In this document: one piece after another, positions 1 through 12,866 of the stretch
How positions within the stretch are numbered: the stretch's first letter is position 1
How the letters are laid out: every line of letters starts with the position of its first letter
Assembly (NCBI GenBank): GCA_947561715.1
Contig: OX387200.1
Coordinates: 5,520,501 to 5,584,500 of the forward strand
Source of the DNA: Ascidia mentula
Taxonomy: Eukaryota > Chordata > Ascidiacea > Phlebobranchia > Ascidiidae
Reading direction: 5' to 3'
Length of the DNA stretch: 64,000 bases
Notes under the pieces: generated by a model
Told to the model about the DNA's origin: nothing
Seen by the model: the letters and a program-made list of their open reading frames with translations, nothing else
Database searches by the model: none
Translations under genes and position numbers: made by a program

Positions 1-2429
1 ACACAAATTATGCACATATTGGTGGATTGAGTGCTTCTAACAAAGTAGCAATGAAGCAAAGTTGCTTAAAGTGTTTTATTGTCCGTGGACAAAACTTTTC
101 GTTTTGTTTTAGCATTTTTCGTTGACAAAACAGATCTCGGGCATGTTCAGCAGTTCTTGCTTATAACCTGATAGAAGCTCAAGGAATCCTTCATATTTTA
201 TATTAGCATAACAGTACGTAAATTTAATAACTCAAATTGGATTTCGCGCAGAAGTTTTGCTTTCAAATATCATTGGACCAACCACTTTTTATTTGCATAG
301 CACTGGGGTGATGTGCGGTACAGCGCCAAAGTGCTGAAGTTGACCTGATTGCGACTTAGTTCCCCTACTGCTGAGCTAAAAACGAAATTTGTCTTTTACG
401 CACATTCGAACTTTCGCATGCATTGATTCGATGACGCACCAGGAAACCGGCTGCTGTGAAATTTATCGTATATGTCGCGACCACAATGCATGAAGTTGCA
501 TGGACTTAAGGGGCGCGTCTGCTACAAGGAAGAATAAGGATCTTACAAGGTGGTTGGGAATTTTATGTGTTATGGTTTCGTATACGACTTCGAGTACAAT
601 TCGAAAAAAGACATTGCATGATTACGCAGCAGACCATATGACTATAGGGTCGCATATTTTTCGGATAGGTTTAGAGTATGTTTTGGTGCGTTGCGTTATT
701 TGCTCGCCCGGTAATGCAAGTTTTCAATGCGTGATATATTTTTGTTGTGCTTCAGAAGAACATTCTACGATTCCACTTAACCGTTGTCAGATAAAAAAAA
801 ACTATTTGTAGCTTCAGTCACAGTGCGTGCAAAACGTAACAAACAACTGCATTTTTTCGTTAAACCTTTCGTCACTTCTTATTTAGTGAGTGGAAATATG
901 TGTGGTGCAGACATTTAGTTGTTTTATTTGAGTGTTACCTGTCTTTTTTAACCTCCACATAGAGCGCGTATGAGGATAACTACGTCATCAAGGTACCTTG
1001 AATTTCGTAACTCTTCGCCTGTTCAACAAAGGGTCACTTACAGGACGAACGCATGTCATGTACTAAAACCCAATGGCGTACGTGGTATAGGAGGGTTACA
1101 GGACAGGCTATTAATGTGTTGTTTACCTGATGTTCACCTCCGCACGTTGTACAACGAAGAATTGGGTAATTTTGTTCACTGACAGGATATTCGTTATTTT
1201 CGCAATCTATAGGCTTAGATGGCAGTTCTGTACGGACGAATGCTTTCAATACAGTAAAATGCTGTCAAGTGTCAATGTGCCAGGTTTAAATATAATTAAG
1301 CGCGTGTATGCAGATTCATTTTAGAATACAATGGCAATTCAGGCTTCCTTTGATACGACTAAAGCTGGAACTTAGTCTAAAAGTTGTGCGGTGCAATTGT
1401 GCTTTCAATATGTTTCTCCACTCTAACTTTTTTGTTGTTGCAACAAACCGAACGTAAAATAACCGAACTGTTTACCATGGCTGACCATACAAATCTGAAT
1501 GCTTTTCAGAGTGTGTAATATTTGATAATACTTTTCCTGGTGAATTTAAATGCTGGTGAAATGCAATCTCTAATACTACTTCTTCTGATGGTTCTCCTCC
1601 CAGGATCACTGACGATGATGTGCCAAAATGAACAAGGTGGGCAATTATAGAAATCGTTTGTCATTATTTCTTTTAAATGTGATGCAAAACGAAACAATAA
1701 GTTAGGAAAATATACAAAAAATGGGTCAAACGCAGATTTCATTAAAAACATTTTTTGGAAAGCTTGACAACGAAAATCCCATTGAAACAAACTAAACAAA
1801 TCATTAACGTATAGGACTAGGCATTTCCAAAATTGTGTTAAATGTGCATGATCACAAAGCTAGACTTTAAACTATTGAGGAACAGACAGATCAACTCGGT
1901 GTGTTCGTGTGTTGTCACAAGAATAAAAAACATGGGCAGGAAAAACAAAACTTCTGACCTGTTATTGTGAAACTTTCGAGGTCTGCATGCAGTGTGTAAA
2001 ATCAATCGTGGCAATAGAATATAGAATATAACTGAATATAGTGATGGCATTAAATGATCGCAAAAGTTAGAAGCAAAGCGTGAATTGTCAAACTCTCTGA
2101 TTGGCAAAGCGCTCAACACATGTCACGCTGTGCATACACATGTCGCTAAATTTAGCTGAATATTGCACACGTCCTGCTGTGCCGACTTCCTACACTGGTT
2201 AATTGTGTTCTCGTTAATGAGCAATGTCAAAAAATGCTAATATTGCATCAAATGACTCGGGGATGACCTTCGTGCCGTTCTAACCTATGACTCTACGGAT
2301 ATAAACGTGACGTTATGCCTTTAATAGCGGGAGGATTTATTGCATAACATTCAAATAGACAAGTGAGGCTGTTATGAATGAAAACACATGGTTCATTTAC
2401 ACCATGTTGCAATTTATTTCCTGAAACAG
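1..2429. other. No gene recognised upstream of the adhesion GPCR exon
   Basis: I find only short open frames with no recognisable domain. The stretch is AT-rich and probably intron or flank of the adhesion GPCR whose large exon begins at about 2430, because that exon starts inside an extracellular domain and must have upstream coding exons. I could not identify those exons here; they may lie before the window. No RNA gene or repeat end was recognised. Confidence 0.5.
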
Positions 2430-4018
2430 GTGAATACCTTCCACCTGATGTCATCGACTGTCATGTGATTCCACAAAGCAACGCGACGCTCACGGTGAGC
2501 GACGTGGAGGCAAACGCGTCGCAATGGGCTTTTAACCTGTTCTATCGAAACGAGACCAACGGCTTCAGATTCAACGTTTCACGGAGTGTGACACTGACGT
2601 ACTGGTCGTACTCTGTGAATGCAACACAGAAAGCAACGACAGTGAGTTTCGATGACGCGACAGGTGGAAATGATTCGGTGGTGGTCGCTGCCGATACTTT
2701 GAATAAGCTTACAGCGAACTACTCAGCTGTGCTGTTGGTTACGCGAATCGCACGAACCGGTGGCGGCGCTGCAATCGTTTCGACCAAAACCGACGCCGTC
2801 AGTACTGCTCTTGCGTCGAATATCTATTCGGTAACAGCATTTCATGTTGTTCCTTCCGAAGGGATCGCGGCTGCTCTAGTCAAGTCATCTATAACAGTGA
2901 CCTACAGTGTCAAACCCACCTCCAAGCTGATACGAAACCTTACCGCGGGTTCGCGTACTGTGCTGTACGACACTCTGAAGTACAATTGTGTGTATTACCA
3001 CGACAACAGCTCAACTTGGTCCCAGTTCGGTTGCCATGCTAATGGACGCTCGGGTACCAACCAGTTGTGCAGTTGCAACCACACCTCGTCGTTTGCTGTT
3101 ATGATGACGGTTCGTACTGTTGAAGTACCGTATGAAATAGGCATCGTGTCCAATGTGATGGAGTCGCTTTCAGTGCTTGCTCTTCTGGGGACGGTCGGGA
3201 TGCTTTTGTGGACGAGATATCACATTCCAAAGGAAAGATTCCTTACTCAGTTCGGTATTTCACTGTCCCTGATGCTAATGCATTGCGCCTTCTTGCTCGG
3301 TTCAATTGCTTTTGCTGTAAAAAACGCGGGTTTGTGCGTGTTTAGCACAGTCGTGGCCCAATGGTTCTCCCTGACGGCGGCGATGTGGATGCTCAACGAA
3401 GGCGTCATGCTCTTTTTGAAAACTAGGCGGGATGTGCTGAAATTCGACCCCAGCGCACACAACAAAAAATTGCTTGCTACCGGATGGATACTGCCACTGT
3501 TGTACGTGATCATCTGCATAATCGCTGGATTCGCAACTAACTCGTACATGGATAGCGCACCACCACAAGCGGGCGCTGTCTTCCCCTATCAACGCTGCTG
3601 GTTGAGCGGCGGAAAGCACATGATGACCTTGGCGTTGGTGATCCCTATAACTCTTATCGTCACAACGAATGCGGCGATTTTGGGCGTGGTTATTTGGAAA
3701 GTCAGGGGAATGCATTCGGCCTCTAGTTCACTACGGTCGAGGGCGGGAAGCCAGGAGACGAAAAACGATTTTCAAATCACCGCACACGCACTTTTGATAC
3801 TGATGCCGATGCTGGGCGTGCCCTGGATTCTAGGTCTGCTGGTAAACATACCAGAGGCGGCGTTGTACTTTATGGCGATACATGCCGTGTTGAACGGGGT
3901 GCAAGGCATCGTTGTCGCCACAGTGGTTTGTTTTAAGAACAGCGAACTTCGGCTCACAGCAAAACGTAAGTTCTTCAACCTCGGTAGAGATAGATCGATG
4001 AGTTTAGATTTTTCCTGA
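2430..4018 (+). CDS. Adhesion G-protein-coupled receptor, 3' exon (partial at 5' end)
   Basis: One long exon encodes the end of a GAIN domain, the GPS autoproteolysis motif and a family-B2 seven-helix bundle at the plasma membrane. The GPS lies at about 2980-3110 with the expected Cys/Trp pattern and ends in C-S-C-N-H-T-S-S-F-A-V. The family normally cleaves after His-Leu before Thr/Ser; here it reads His-Thr-Ser, and the following SSFAVMM matches the tethered agonist (Stachel). Seven hydrophobic segments follow from about 3130 to 3930, then a short cytoplasmic tail ending NLGRDRSMSLDFS. The open frame extends back to an ATG at 2378, but a pyrimidine-rich stretch ending in cag at 2429 is a good splice acceptor, so I start the exon at 2430. 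The N-terminal adhesion domains are not in view, so the subfamily cannot be named. Confidence 0.88.
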
Positions 4019-4209
4019 CTTATTTTTCGTTTAATTTTGTACCTGAATCTTCATAAATTACTTTTTCGTTGCACAGACCGATCCTGCAGTCACTTTTTGA
4101 CATTTTCACTATTACTTTTTCATTTAATGAATAAGTATGCACCGACTTACTTTTGCAATTTATTTCGTTTTTATAAGTTGTAAAAATGTGTTCGTAGTTT
4201 ATGCCAACC

Positions 4210-4215
4210 AATAAA
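4210..4215 (+). promoter_or_regulatory. Candidate poly(A) signal of the adhesion GPCR
   Basis: AATAAA about 190 bases after the stop codon at 4018, on the coding strand. Position fits a short 3' UTR; no other hexamer is closer. Confidence 0.45.
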
Positions 4216-5310
4216 TGCGTTGAAGCTAACTGGGTGAAAAAAATACCTTTAAATCTCCGCACACACAAGTCGAGACCCATATGTATTGTAAGTAAGGCAC
4301 CAGGAATTTCAGACTGTATTTTTGAACTGGACAAAGCAGCAATACGTGTGTGTGCATGAAGATTTGTAGAGAGGCAGTGATCTGGGAGTGGCAAACAGGA
4401 TTACTCCATTTTTTCCTTTTCGTTCGCCCCGCCCCGACCAGTGAACAACAACGAACATAGAGCTGACAATCCAAGTGCTAAACAACATAGGGTTTTGCTA
4501 ATATGCGATCAAACAGCTAAATATAATATTACACGTTCACAGGTAAAGCAGCAGTGAACCTATATTTTGATACAAGCTACATTAAAATTTTATCAAAAAC
4601 TCCTTTTTGTCATTTATTTGTCAAAAAAAACATTCTATTATCAAGAGAAATTCCATTAAATGAGTATTTCTACGTTTACGACAAGAAAACAGGGACGTAC
4701 GGAACGTGGAGGTAACAGTCGGTGTGCCATACTGTTATGTGTCGACTGTACGTATGCCTACCTGAGAAAAGGAGTCCCCACAGCAAATAAGGAGGGTGAA
4801 GTTGTTTCACTATTGGTCGAAGTCCGTCCAAGGAGTTTTCGACAAAACTGTCGGAAGTTTTCCGCGGCTTAACCTGTTGACACAAGAGATGAAGTCCAAC
4901 TTGTGTTTATATCAATCATGATAAGCAAGTTAAATAAATATTAAGATGAAATAATTCCAAAGCCTTTTGGGAGTGATTTTTGTTGATCTAGCAAAGTCAA
5001 CGAGCAACAATGAAAACGTTTTCTTCGCGTTATCAACTTATTTCAGCAATACTTCTTTTACGTGACACAAGTAGAAACTTCAAAGTCAACTTAAAAAGTA
5101 TTAAACAATCACTTGTGAAGCTTAATTAAGCGAAACACGTTTTCAAGGTTCTTCAACATTTTTAAAAAGTTAAAGAGGTAACGCTTTGATCACCAATACA
5201 CTGGCATAAGAAAATAATAAAAAAGGCTTTAGGTGACAAAATACACACGCAAACCAGACCAAAAACCCTTTACAAAAATAGCCTTTCGCGTGCAATCAGA
5301 CGAGATCGTT
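4216..5310. other. Convergent intergenic region between GPCR and LMF 3' ends
   Basis: The two flanking genes converge here, so this holds their 3' UTRs and spacer. Short open frames in it have no recognisable features. The only structured element noticed is a hammerhead-like motif at 5112-5145. Confidence 0.5.
5112..5145 (+). ncRNA. Degenerate small hammerhead-like motif
   Basis: Reads as C-TTGTGA, one extra base, a perfect 12-base palindromic stem (GCTTAATTAAGC), then GAAA followed by CACGT. This is the order core box / stem II / GAAA / short palindromic stem III seen in reduced hammerheads, and stem II resembles that of the better copy at 63612. Two of the seven CTGATGA core bases are changed and stem I is not convincing, so it is probably inactive. 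Confidence 0.3.
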
Positions 5311-8300
5311 TTAATCGCGAGCAATACGAACCGGCATCAACTTGTGGTATTTAATGAACTCCAGCATTGAAGTATCTTCCAACGTGAGTGGAGGTGAATA
5401 TTCCTTCTGAAACTTTCGCTTCCACCACGACTTCGGTACACTTCCGTCTTTCTTCAGCTTGGTGAAGTGATAGTGGTAGAGCTTGGAACGTATGTACTTG
5501 GGCGCTTTTTTGAACGGTAACCGGTCGCGATCTAACAGGTCAAGCACTGCAGACAAAAAAGGTTTTTGACAACCTTTTTAATTAGGTGCGAAAATTAATG
5601 TCTGGCGTACCCTCGGGCTGTCCAATGAGCAATCTGTGCACCAATCCAATGTACCATTGATTATACTGGTAGCTGCCAAGGGCGGCGAACCACATTTGCC
5701 AGTCCAGCCTTGGTTGGTGAGGAACTGGAATGAAGAATATTAATAAAAATATAATACAAAAAAAGTAATAAATATAATAAAAAAACAGTTGTAGTTGGGA
5801 TCCATTTACGTGCAATTTGTGATTCAAATCGACGTCATTATGGCCGTTCCTGTTTTTACTGTAGTTATTTTCAGTAGTTGTGACGTCAAAAAAAAGAATT
5901 TGTGTTGCATAATACCACGGCCGCCAGCTGTCGTTAATTTACACATACAGCAACTTACAAATGCCCCAGTCCTTTATCAGGTTAACACGTCATTGTGATT
6001 AAACGTGTTCTAAAAAAATCCTCTTACAGGCCGTCACAAATAATTGAATTCCCGAGTTTAACGAGACCCCAAGGAATACAAACTCTCATTGACGAACGAT
6101 ACAGCGAAGTTTCACAACATAGAAAGGCAAAATATGGGCAACAAAAACATGCGAACTTCCTGCCACGTTTGTTCAACGTCACGTTTTTTTCAGCCTGTAA
6201 CGTTTTGTTCAACAAAATGAGTCATACGTGCGACCATAGTGGACATAATGTACGTGCTGCATTTTACAAACCTGTCCATCTCGGTGAGTGTGACAACTTC
6301 CCGGGCTTATACACGAATTCGTACTCCTAGAAATATCAAAACGACGTCAGCTGATTTAACATATAAATTCTATTTAATCTAGAATAGGAACGGGGCTCTG
6401 TTGTGTATGGTGATGGTTTCAAAATAGTAATATTTTTATAGGGCGTTGATCATTGTTTTATAAACATGCGTCTTTTGAAAGTAGGTTCAACGTGAGGTCA
6501 ACTCGCAAATAAACTAATTTAAAAACAAATTTTTAACAGACGAAACATACAACACAGTCATGCTTCTCTTTGACAGCGGAGCACCGCGAAAAAGCATGTC
6601 GAAAATAAACATGTTACCTTCCAGGGACCATCCAATGTGTTGCTTCCCTCAATAACGAGCTCGGGGCGTCCCCCGACACCGGTCATGCGCCGGAATAATC
6701 CGTATGAGTGAACAAGTTCGAATTTACCTGTTGTGGAATGCCACTGGTGAACAATTGGCCAGAACTGATGTTGGTAACCAGGCAACAATGATGAAAACGG
6801 GATCTGTCATGAAATTTGTAAATTGACATCAAAAAAAATTAAAATTTTATACATGTACACATGGTTAGTTGACACAATTGATGACAACAATACTGGTGAA
6901 ATCTTACCAAGCTGATGGTGAACAAGTAAACGGACGGAACTACAACGATGGCCACTCTTAGTAGACTAGCAATGCCAGATGATTTGAAAGTGCTATTAAA
7001 AAAAATCCAAAGAATAATAAAAAAAAGCTAATCAATGTCAATATGCAACGCATAAAAAATTAGAAAACAATTTGCCCCATGAGTAAAACGTTGTCTACTT
7101 TTTAAAAATTGAAACTGAAAATAAAAAATCTAATTCTGCAATGTATTGGACACTTCCTTTTATGGAAAATGCTATATATAATACACCTTTTTCAACCAAC
7201 GTGTAAATAATTTCTGTTGTCAAAATTATGAAAACCAAGTTGTAGAAATATATATTTCAAGCAATAAACACAGTACTGGGAAAATATGTCTCACCTGACT
7301 GTGACAAATGTGATTTTGCAAGCAAGCAAAACAGCTCCAATCCAGATGATAGCTGGCATAGATTGATTGAGAAATATGTCTAGATGCTCTTGAGTAAAAG
7401 CTTCAAAAGACGTAAAAGTTACATATGTCAGCACTTCCAAATAAAACAATATGTAAGTTTTATGTATATACTTAGATTGAATTTATTTCCATATGAGGTC
7501 AGTTGGTATGAAGCATAGCCAAGGAATGCCAACACGGCAATATTCGATACAATGGTCAGGCACAATTTTTTGCTTGTGGCACTCTTAACGTTAGACTCTG
7601 TAAGTGTAAAAAGGGTCATGGTCTAACTATATTTCCAGATGTCTTTGCTGACAACCTTTAAGACTGCAACAGAAAAAGTTTGACAAAAACTCCAAGTGCT
7701 CATCATCCACTAGCGAGAGGCAAAGAGCAGTTGTCAGCAAGTTGAAAAAGTTGTAATTTCCGGTCAAAGAAATTGCAAGCATCAAAAACACCTGATAAGA
7801 AACAATCTGTTTTGTAAAAAATAACTGGTGTGTCTTTGGTTTTGTTAAAGGCTGGAACGCAAGATGAAATTTTCTGCTCGACTGAAATTAATGTGGGAGG
7901 GGCAATCAATACAATAGATCCAACGTCACACTTCATCGGAAATAAATATCAGATATTTACCTTATCCCTCTTTATAACTGCCTGGAACCAGGTGTTACTT
8001 GGCAATACACCCACCTTGTGATTTATAAATGTTATAAGTGGAAATATCTACCGAGACTTACAACAAAAGTTTTGACAAATGCTTGCAAGCAAATCAACCA
8101 AAAATATACCTTACCATAAAATATTTAAAATTATATGATGTTATTCCCAACTTAAAAGAAAATCTAAACTAATAACATGCCCCTCAAAAAAATAAAATGA
8201 AAATACCAAAGAGGGTTTATAAAAATATCTAATGAGTTGTCAGGAATATGAAACTTTTGATAATAGGGAACTCAATGCCAACCTACCTGACTATAGCATG

Positions 8301-9810
8301 CTAACAGACGACAGAACCGCAGAGGAACAAAAAACAGAAAGGGAAGCAGTATTTCTATAAAGTAAGTTCCCAAAACAGAAAATTGCTGAAATTTGTCAGG
8401 AAGCTGATGAGCCCACCATGCCAATGGTGTTGGAATACACTGGGACTCATAATGATAATTCAGAGCTGAAAATATATATTTTCTTGTCACATTTCATATA
8501 TCTTTTACAAAGAGATGGAAATTACATTTGCGAAACAACCATAACTAAAACACTATTATATAACATATCATCATGCATAGATCAGTTGATGAAATTAAAA
8601 TTCAAGCATTTTTTTTGTTTTATTCCACCTAAAAGCTACATATAATAAAACCGTTAGGAGACTTGCAACTTGGCAAATATTTTGGAAAATCTGACCATTG
8701 TGTATTTACCTGTCAAGCCCCACCATGTTGGGCATTTACTTGTTAATTTCACAATCCCTGAAGCAAACATCAGGCGGAATAACAGCCAACGAACAAGCCA
8801 AAATGGAATCTGTCTGTGCAAGCTAGAAACAATGTTGAGTAAAAAATTGTACATATGTTTTGTTCTTCTTTCAAATGAAAACCTACTTTGTGTTTCGGAA
8901 GGACCTAGTGTTGAGCAAAGGAGCAGCCACAATGCTGATGAAACCAACTTCCAGCAACAAAATATCCCATTGAAACCACATAAATGTCTCTCCCACCTAA
9001 AAGTGACAGTTTAAACATAAAATATTTATATGACAACAATTTACATCTAAAACATTCCCATTACACCATGACAGTGGGGTTGAACAGTCATCTTCATACC
9101 TTGTATATGGACATGTAAAATAACCACAGAAGGAAATATGTTGGACCAATTCTAAGCCTTTGGATAACAAGTGAGAGAAAGGATAATATGGTGCCTATAA
9201 AAGATGGCATGAGAGTCAGAAAAGATACATGTAAATAAGTTAAACATAATATTTCTTAATTGTATTTGTACACTCTCAGATCAATTTTCACAAAAAAATC
9301 ATTTTAAGCAAGCAGTAATAGTTATCAAACTTAGAACAATCTGAGAAAAATGCATCAAAACTTGACCTAAAATGGCAATAAACTCTAATGAAATGGCATG
9401 ATCAAAGGGGAAAAACCAAAGCAATGTTGGTGTTTCCATGAACATTTCTTCACTTGTAGTTGTGTTAGCATCACCGTGCTGTTCTTTAACTATCGACTTC
9501 ATTAAACTGTATACAGGCATTATACCACCTCTTCCAAATAAACCTGCAAACAAAATTGGTTAGTTTTTGTAAAAGTTAACATTGTTGTGATGTGTGCACT
9601 TTACAACACAAAAATAAATGTTTATGGTGAAGAGAAGGTGATTGCATCTTCTGTGGCTACATCGTTTGTGATTTACAACACTACTGCTATAAACATGTAA
9701 ACACACATACCTTGGACTTGCGTATAAATGGACCCAAACGCAAACATGTAGATTGCGGATATTGAAAACAAAAACAAGTCCCTTGTTCTTGCAGTTTTAT
9801 CAGTTGCCAT
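5311..9810 (-). CDS. LMF: Lipase maturation factor (LMF1/LMF2 family)
   Basis: ER multi-pass membrane protein needed for folding and dimer assembly of lipoprotein lipase-type enzymes. Fourteen exons on the minus strand: 9810-9711, 9543-9367, 9194-9100, 8996-8887, 8822-8710, 8465-8287, 7791-7656, 7597-7472, 7400-7295, 6992-6908, 6803-6618, 6326-6272, 5724-5611, 5546-5311. Phases close to 605 aa, between human LMF1 and LMF2 in length. Family signatures in order: [86 protein letters not shown], and C-terminal YHYHF with WW. The start ATG ([11 protein letters not shown]) precedes the first hydrophobic segment. Whether it is orthologous to LMF1, LMF2 or ancestral to both needs a tree. It is divergent from OXA1L, 416 bases away. 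Confidence 0.95.
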
Positions 9811-10226
9811 GGTATTAGACTACAAGGTTTCAAATTCTCCTAAATTTCACTCTCTATAAAAACACAAACAATAACGAAAACCTCTTCAAACATGATTAAG
9901 AACATCCTCTATTGCCGCCAACAACTGAACTTGTAACAATCGGCATCTTGTCGTCACTTCCTAACACGGAAGCAATGGAGCGTTACATTCCCACGAAAAT
10001 TAGTAGAGCATGACCTTTAATCATGTCGGTTTGTTTGCATGTACCATGTGTAGCGTAAAGCGTTAAATAAAGATCTTTCAAAGAAAAATGAAAAAATACG
10101 AGCAATGGATATCTTTGGAATATTTTCTTGTAATGTCTTTTTTTTCCCACAAACCCTTGTAGGAGTTCAGTACTTTAACGTTGTTTACTTCTATAAAATG
10201 TGATCAAGACAGAGTAAAGCAGAATA
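9811..10226. promoter_or_regulatory. Divergent spacer between LMF and OXA1L (likely shared promoter region)
   Basis: Only 416 bases separate the two start codons, which point away from each other, so both promoters and 5' UTRs must lie here unless upstream exons exist. No TATA box or clear motif was recognised. Confidence 0.4.
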
Positions 10227-12866
10227 ATGTTACGACTATTGAATAACCAGCAGGTCCAAAGAAGGTTTTTCAGCAGGTAAGAGGTTTTTATAAAAAATAA
10301 GAGTACATCGTTAGATCATTTGTAAAACTTTCCTTGTACTGGCAACTATATTTTTAGGTTTTTCTTAACAGAAAATTCCTAAAATTTAGTGTTTTTTCAG
10401 ATTGCTGAAGCCTCCAACAGTGCATTGTGTACAAGCAAACAGAAGCGTTGCATTGTTACATTCGCATAAAAGCAGAAATCCACAACAAGAAGCGTGTTGC
10501 CACCGTTTCCTTTCAACGTCTTTAGTTGCATGTCTTCAGCACGAAGCTGCAGATATCACAAATGACCTAGTTCAAGATAATGCTACAACAATAACCCCTG
10601 TGGTTTCAGAACCCTTAATAGAGTTTAATGATATTGCACAATCATCACTAGACAGTGCACCAGAAGTATTTGCTGATTATGGGTAGGTTTTGTGCAAGTG
10701 TATACTTATCATTTCAAGTATTTTAACTTTACCTTAAGAAATATCTTTTTTAAGGATATTTTATTCTTTCAAATTCCCTTGTTGTAAATAAAGAAAATGT
10801 TTTAGCTAGGCAACCTTCCATAAGGTTTTCCAGTCTGGGTATGTTTTTGTGTCATTTATCTGTCATTGAAATAATTTTTTTAGAAATGTCACAAAAAATA
10901 AAAGCCATTTCAGACACAATGTCCCAAACGAAATTGACTGGTAGATTATTCAAGTTGCTTATATTTATGCAAACGAAAGTATTATACCGTAAATGACCAA
11001 AACAAATTGAAAATGTCTTAATTTTTTGCTGACATTTCGGTCATTTGACAGAAACTTTTTAGTAATTGCAGTGACACAGAATGATGCTTTATTTTGTAAC
11101 TTATTGTTAATTGCAGTTTGGGTGGTTATGATGCGCCACACCACTTAGTGCAAAGTGCACTTGAGTTTCTGCACTCTCAGATGGGTATTCATTGGATTCC
11201 AACTTTAATAATTGCAACAGTAACATGTCGACTCATAGCCTTGCCAGCCTATATCAAAATGCGCTCATTTATAGCCAGATCCAACAATCTTCTTCCACAG
11301 CAAGCAAGTACACTTGTTAATTTTTTTTTGTGTGGAAGCAACTTCACAAATGAACAAACATTCTTTTAGTTGAAAATTCAAGAAGAGATGCACAAAAGTA
11401 TGGGGTTTGAAAAGTCACGCAAGCAAGCACAATACTTGGATTTCTTAAAACATAATGACATCAATCCTTTAAAACCTTTGTTGTTTCAACTTCCTACACT
11501 GATCACTTTCATGTCCTTTTTTGCAGCACTTAGAGGAATGTCAGCAGTAAGTCAAAGCCAAGGTTGTCAGTAAATTTCTGGTAATGATATCTGTGTATGA
11601 TATGTGGTGACATATTTGTAATTGAAGCAGCCGATTTTGCCCTAAAATGGATACCCTAATAGTTGTTCAAAAAGATAAATTTTGTCATATGCTTTTCAAT
11701 AGACTGTATGTATTGTTATTGCAAAAGTCCCATGAAAGTTTATTACTGAATAGTATAAAAGTGACAGTCTGATATGCCCTATTTCTATATCAAATATGTG
11801 TCATGGATTCCTATTATTTCCTCAACAATTTAACTGTTTTTAGGCTAATTTGCCAAGTTTGACAACTGCTGGACTTTGGTGGTTTGAGAATCTTACCATA
11901 CCAGACCCATACTTTGCTCTGCCATTTCTCTCTTGCCTCAGTTTGCACCTACTTATAAGGTTTGGTGGAGCCACCAGTGAGGCTGGACCTGCAGCAAGTA
12001 TACCCGCTGTACGTTATTGAATTCAAAACCCCTATCAAAGAGACTTAACAAAATATTGCAGTTTTATTTTTTAGTATATTTTGCAGATATAAACAACTTA
12101 ACAGTCAACACAAATACTCTTTAATGTGTAATTTTTGTTCAAGAAGTTTCTGATTTTCTGATGTAAACTTGTACACTCCATTGATAAAATTTATTGTATT
12201 TTGCAAATTGGAATAACTTAACAATTAACCGAATACTAAAATGATTTAATCAAATAAATGAATACCTAATTTTAGTTCAAGAAGTTTCTGATGTGGAGTC
12301 CATTTATCATGCTGCCGTTTTTCATATACCAGCCTTCTTCCATGTTTATATTTTGGATGACGAGCAATGCTTTTAGTCTTTTTCAAATGACCCTTTTTCT
12401 AAATCCCAACGTTCAAGAGTAAGCTATGCAATATTTCTGTAAAATGGTGATTTACGGGTAGATTCAATCTCACCCGGTTAGTGAATAATCCTATCTTCCT
12501 CGAGCTTGTCAAAGAGGTTTTAATCTGTCCATGTGGTAATGCTAATGGCACTTTCGCGTTATGATGTGTGCAGTCGAATTGAACTAAGTTTTATTAACAT
12601 TGCAAACGTTTCATTAAAAATATTTATTAATGGGATGTGTTCTCCTGTCGCTTGTGAACTTTATTCAAAACCATTCTAATCTTCCCAGGTTTTTCAAAAT
12701 TCCTCCATTAGTAAAGCACCCGGATAGCGTGATCAAGCAAATGAACCCCTTTGAACAGATCCGCAAACAGAAAGAACGACAAATGGCCGCACAGCGCGCA
12801 GCAAGAAAAGTAAAAGAACATATGAACCAGTTGAATCAATTTTCCAAAGACAATAAGGACACGTAG
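10227..12866 (+). CDS. OXA1L: Mitochondrial inner-membrane insertase OXA1L
   Basis: YidC/Oxa1-family insertase that puts mitochondrially translated and some imported proteins into the inner membrane. Exons: 10227-10276, 10401-10682, 11117-11303, 11370-11546, 11844-12008, 12276-12418, 12689-12866; total 393 aa against about 435 in human. A basic N-terminus (MLRLLNNQQVQRRFFSR) looks like a matrix-targeting signal. The core runs from HWIPTLIIATVTCRLIALPA through FQLPTLITFMSFF, WWFENLTIPDPY and MLPFFIYQPSSMFIFWMTSN, with hydrophobic segments as expected. The C-terminus is basic (KQKERQMAAQRAARKVKEH), as in the ribosome-binding tail of OXA1. Intron 3 seems to use a GC donor (GCAAGT at 11304); a GT donor at 11316 would keep frame but add five residues. 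Intron 5 carries a duplicated acceptor region. Confidence 0.95.
10842..11062 (+). repeat. Dispersed repeat, copy 1 (in OXA1L intron 2)
   Basis: Matches the reverse complement of 57161-57470 over both ends: shared blocks include a GTGTCATTT..CTGTCATTG end, an ATTGACTGGTAGATTATTC block and a GGTCATTTGACAGAAA end. This copy is about 90 bases shorter in the middle. No coding capacity and no clear terminal inverted repeats. Likely a non-autonomous mobile element; family unknown to me. Confidence 0.6.
12077..12290 (+). repeat. Imperfect tandem duplication of an OXA1L intron-exon junction
   Basis: The stretch from TATTTTGCA to GTTCAAGAAGTTTCTGAT occurs at about 12077-12154 and again at about 12197-12292. 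The second copy has the functional acceptor (ttttag) of exon 6; the first has ttttg, so it lacks the acceptor AG at the matching place and soon runs into a stop. Spacing is 120-138 bases. Confidence 0.7.

Noticed and set aside
3302-3715. 137-codon minus-strand open frame
   Set aside because: Antisense shadow of the adhesion GPCR transmembrane region.
8406-8440. CTGATGAG resembling a hammerhead core
   Set aside because: Lies in a conserved LMF exon and is not followed by GAAA or matching stems.
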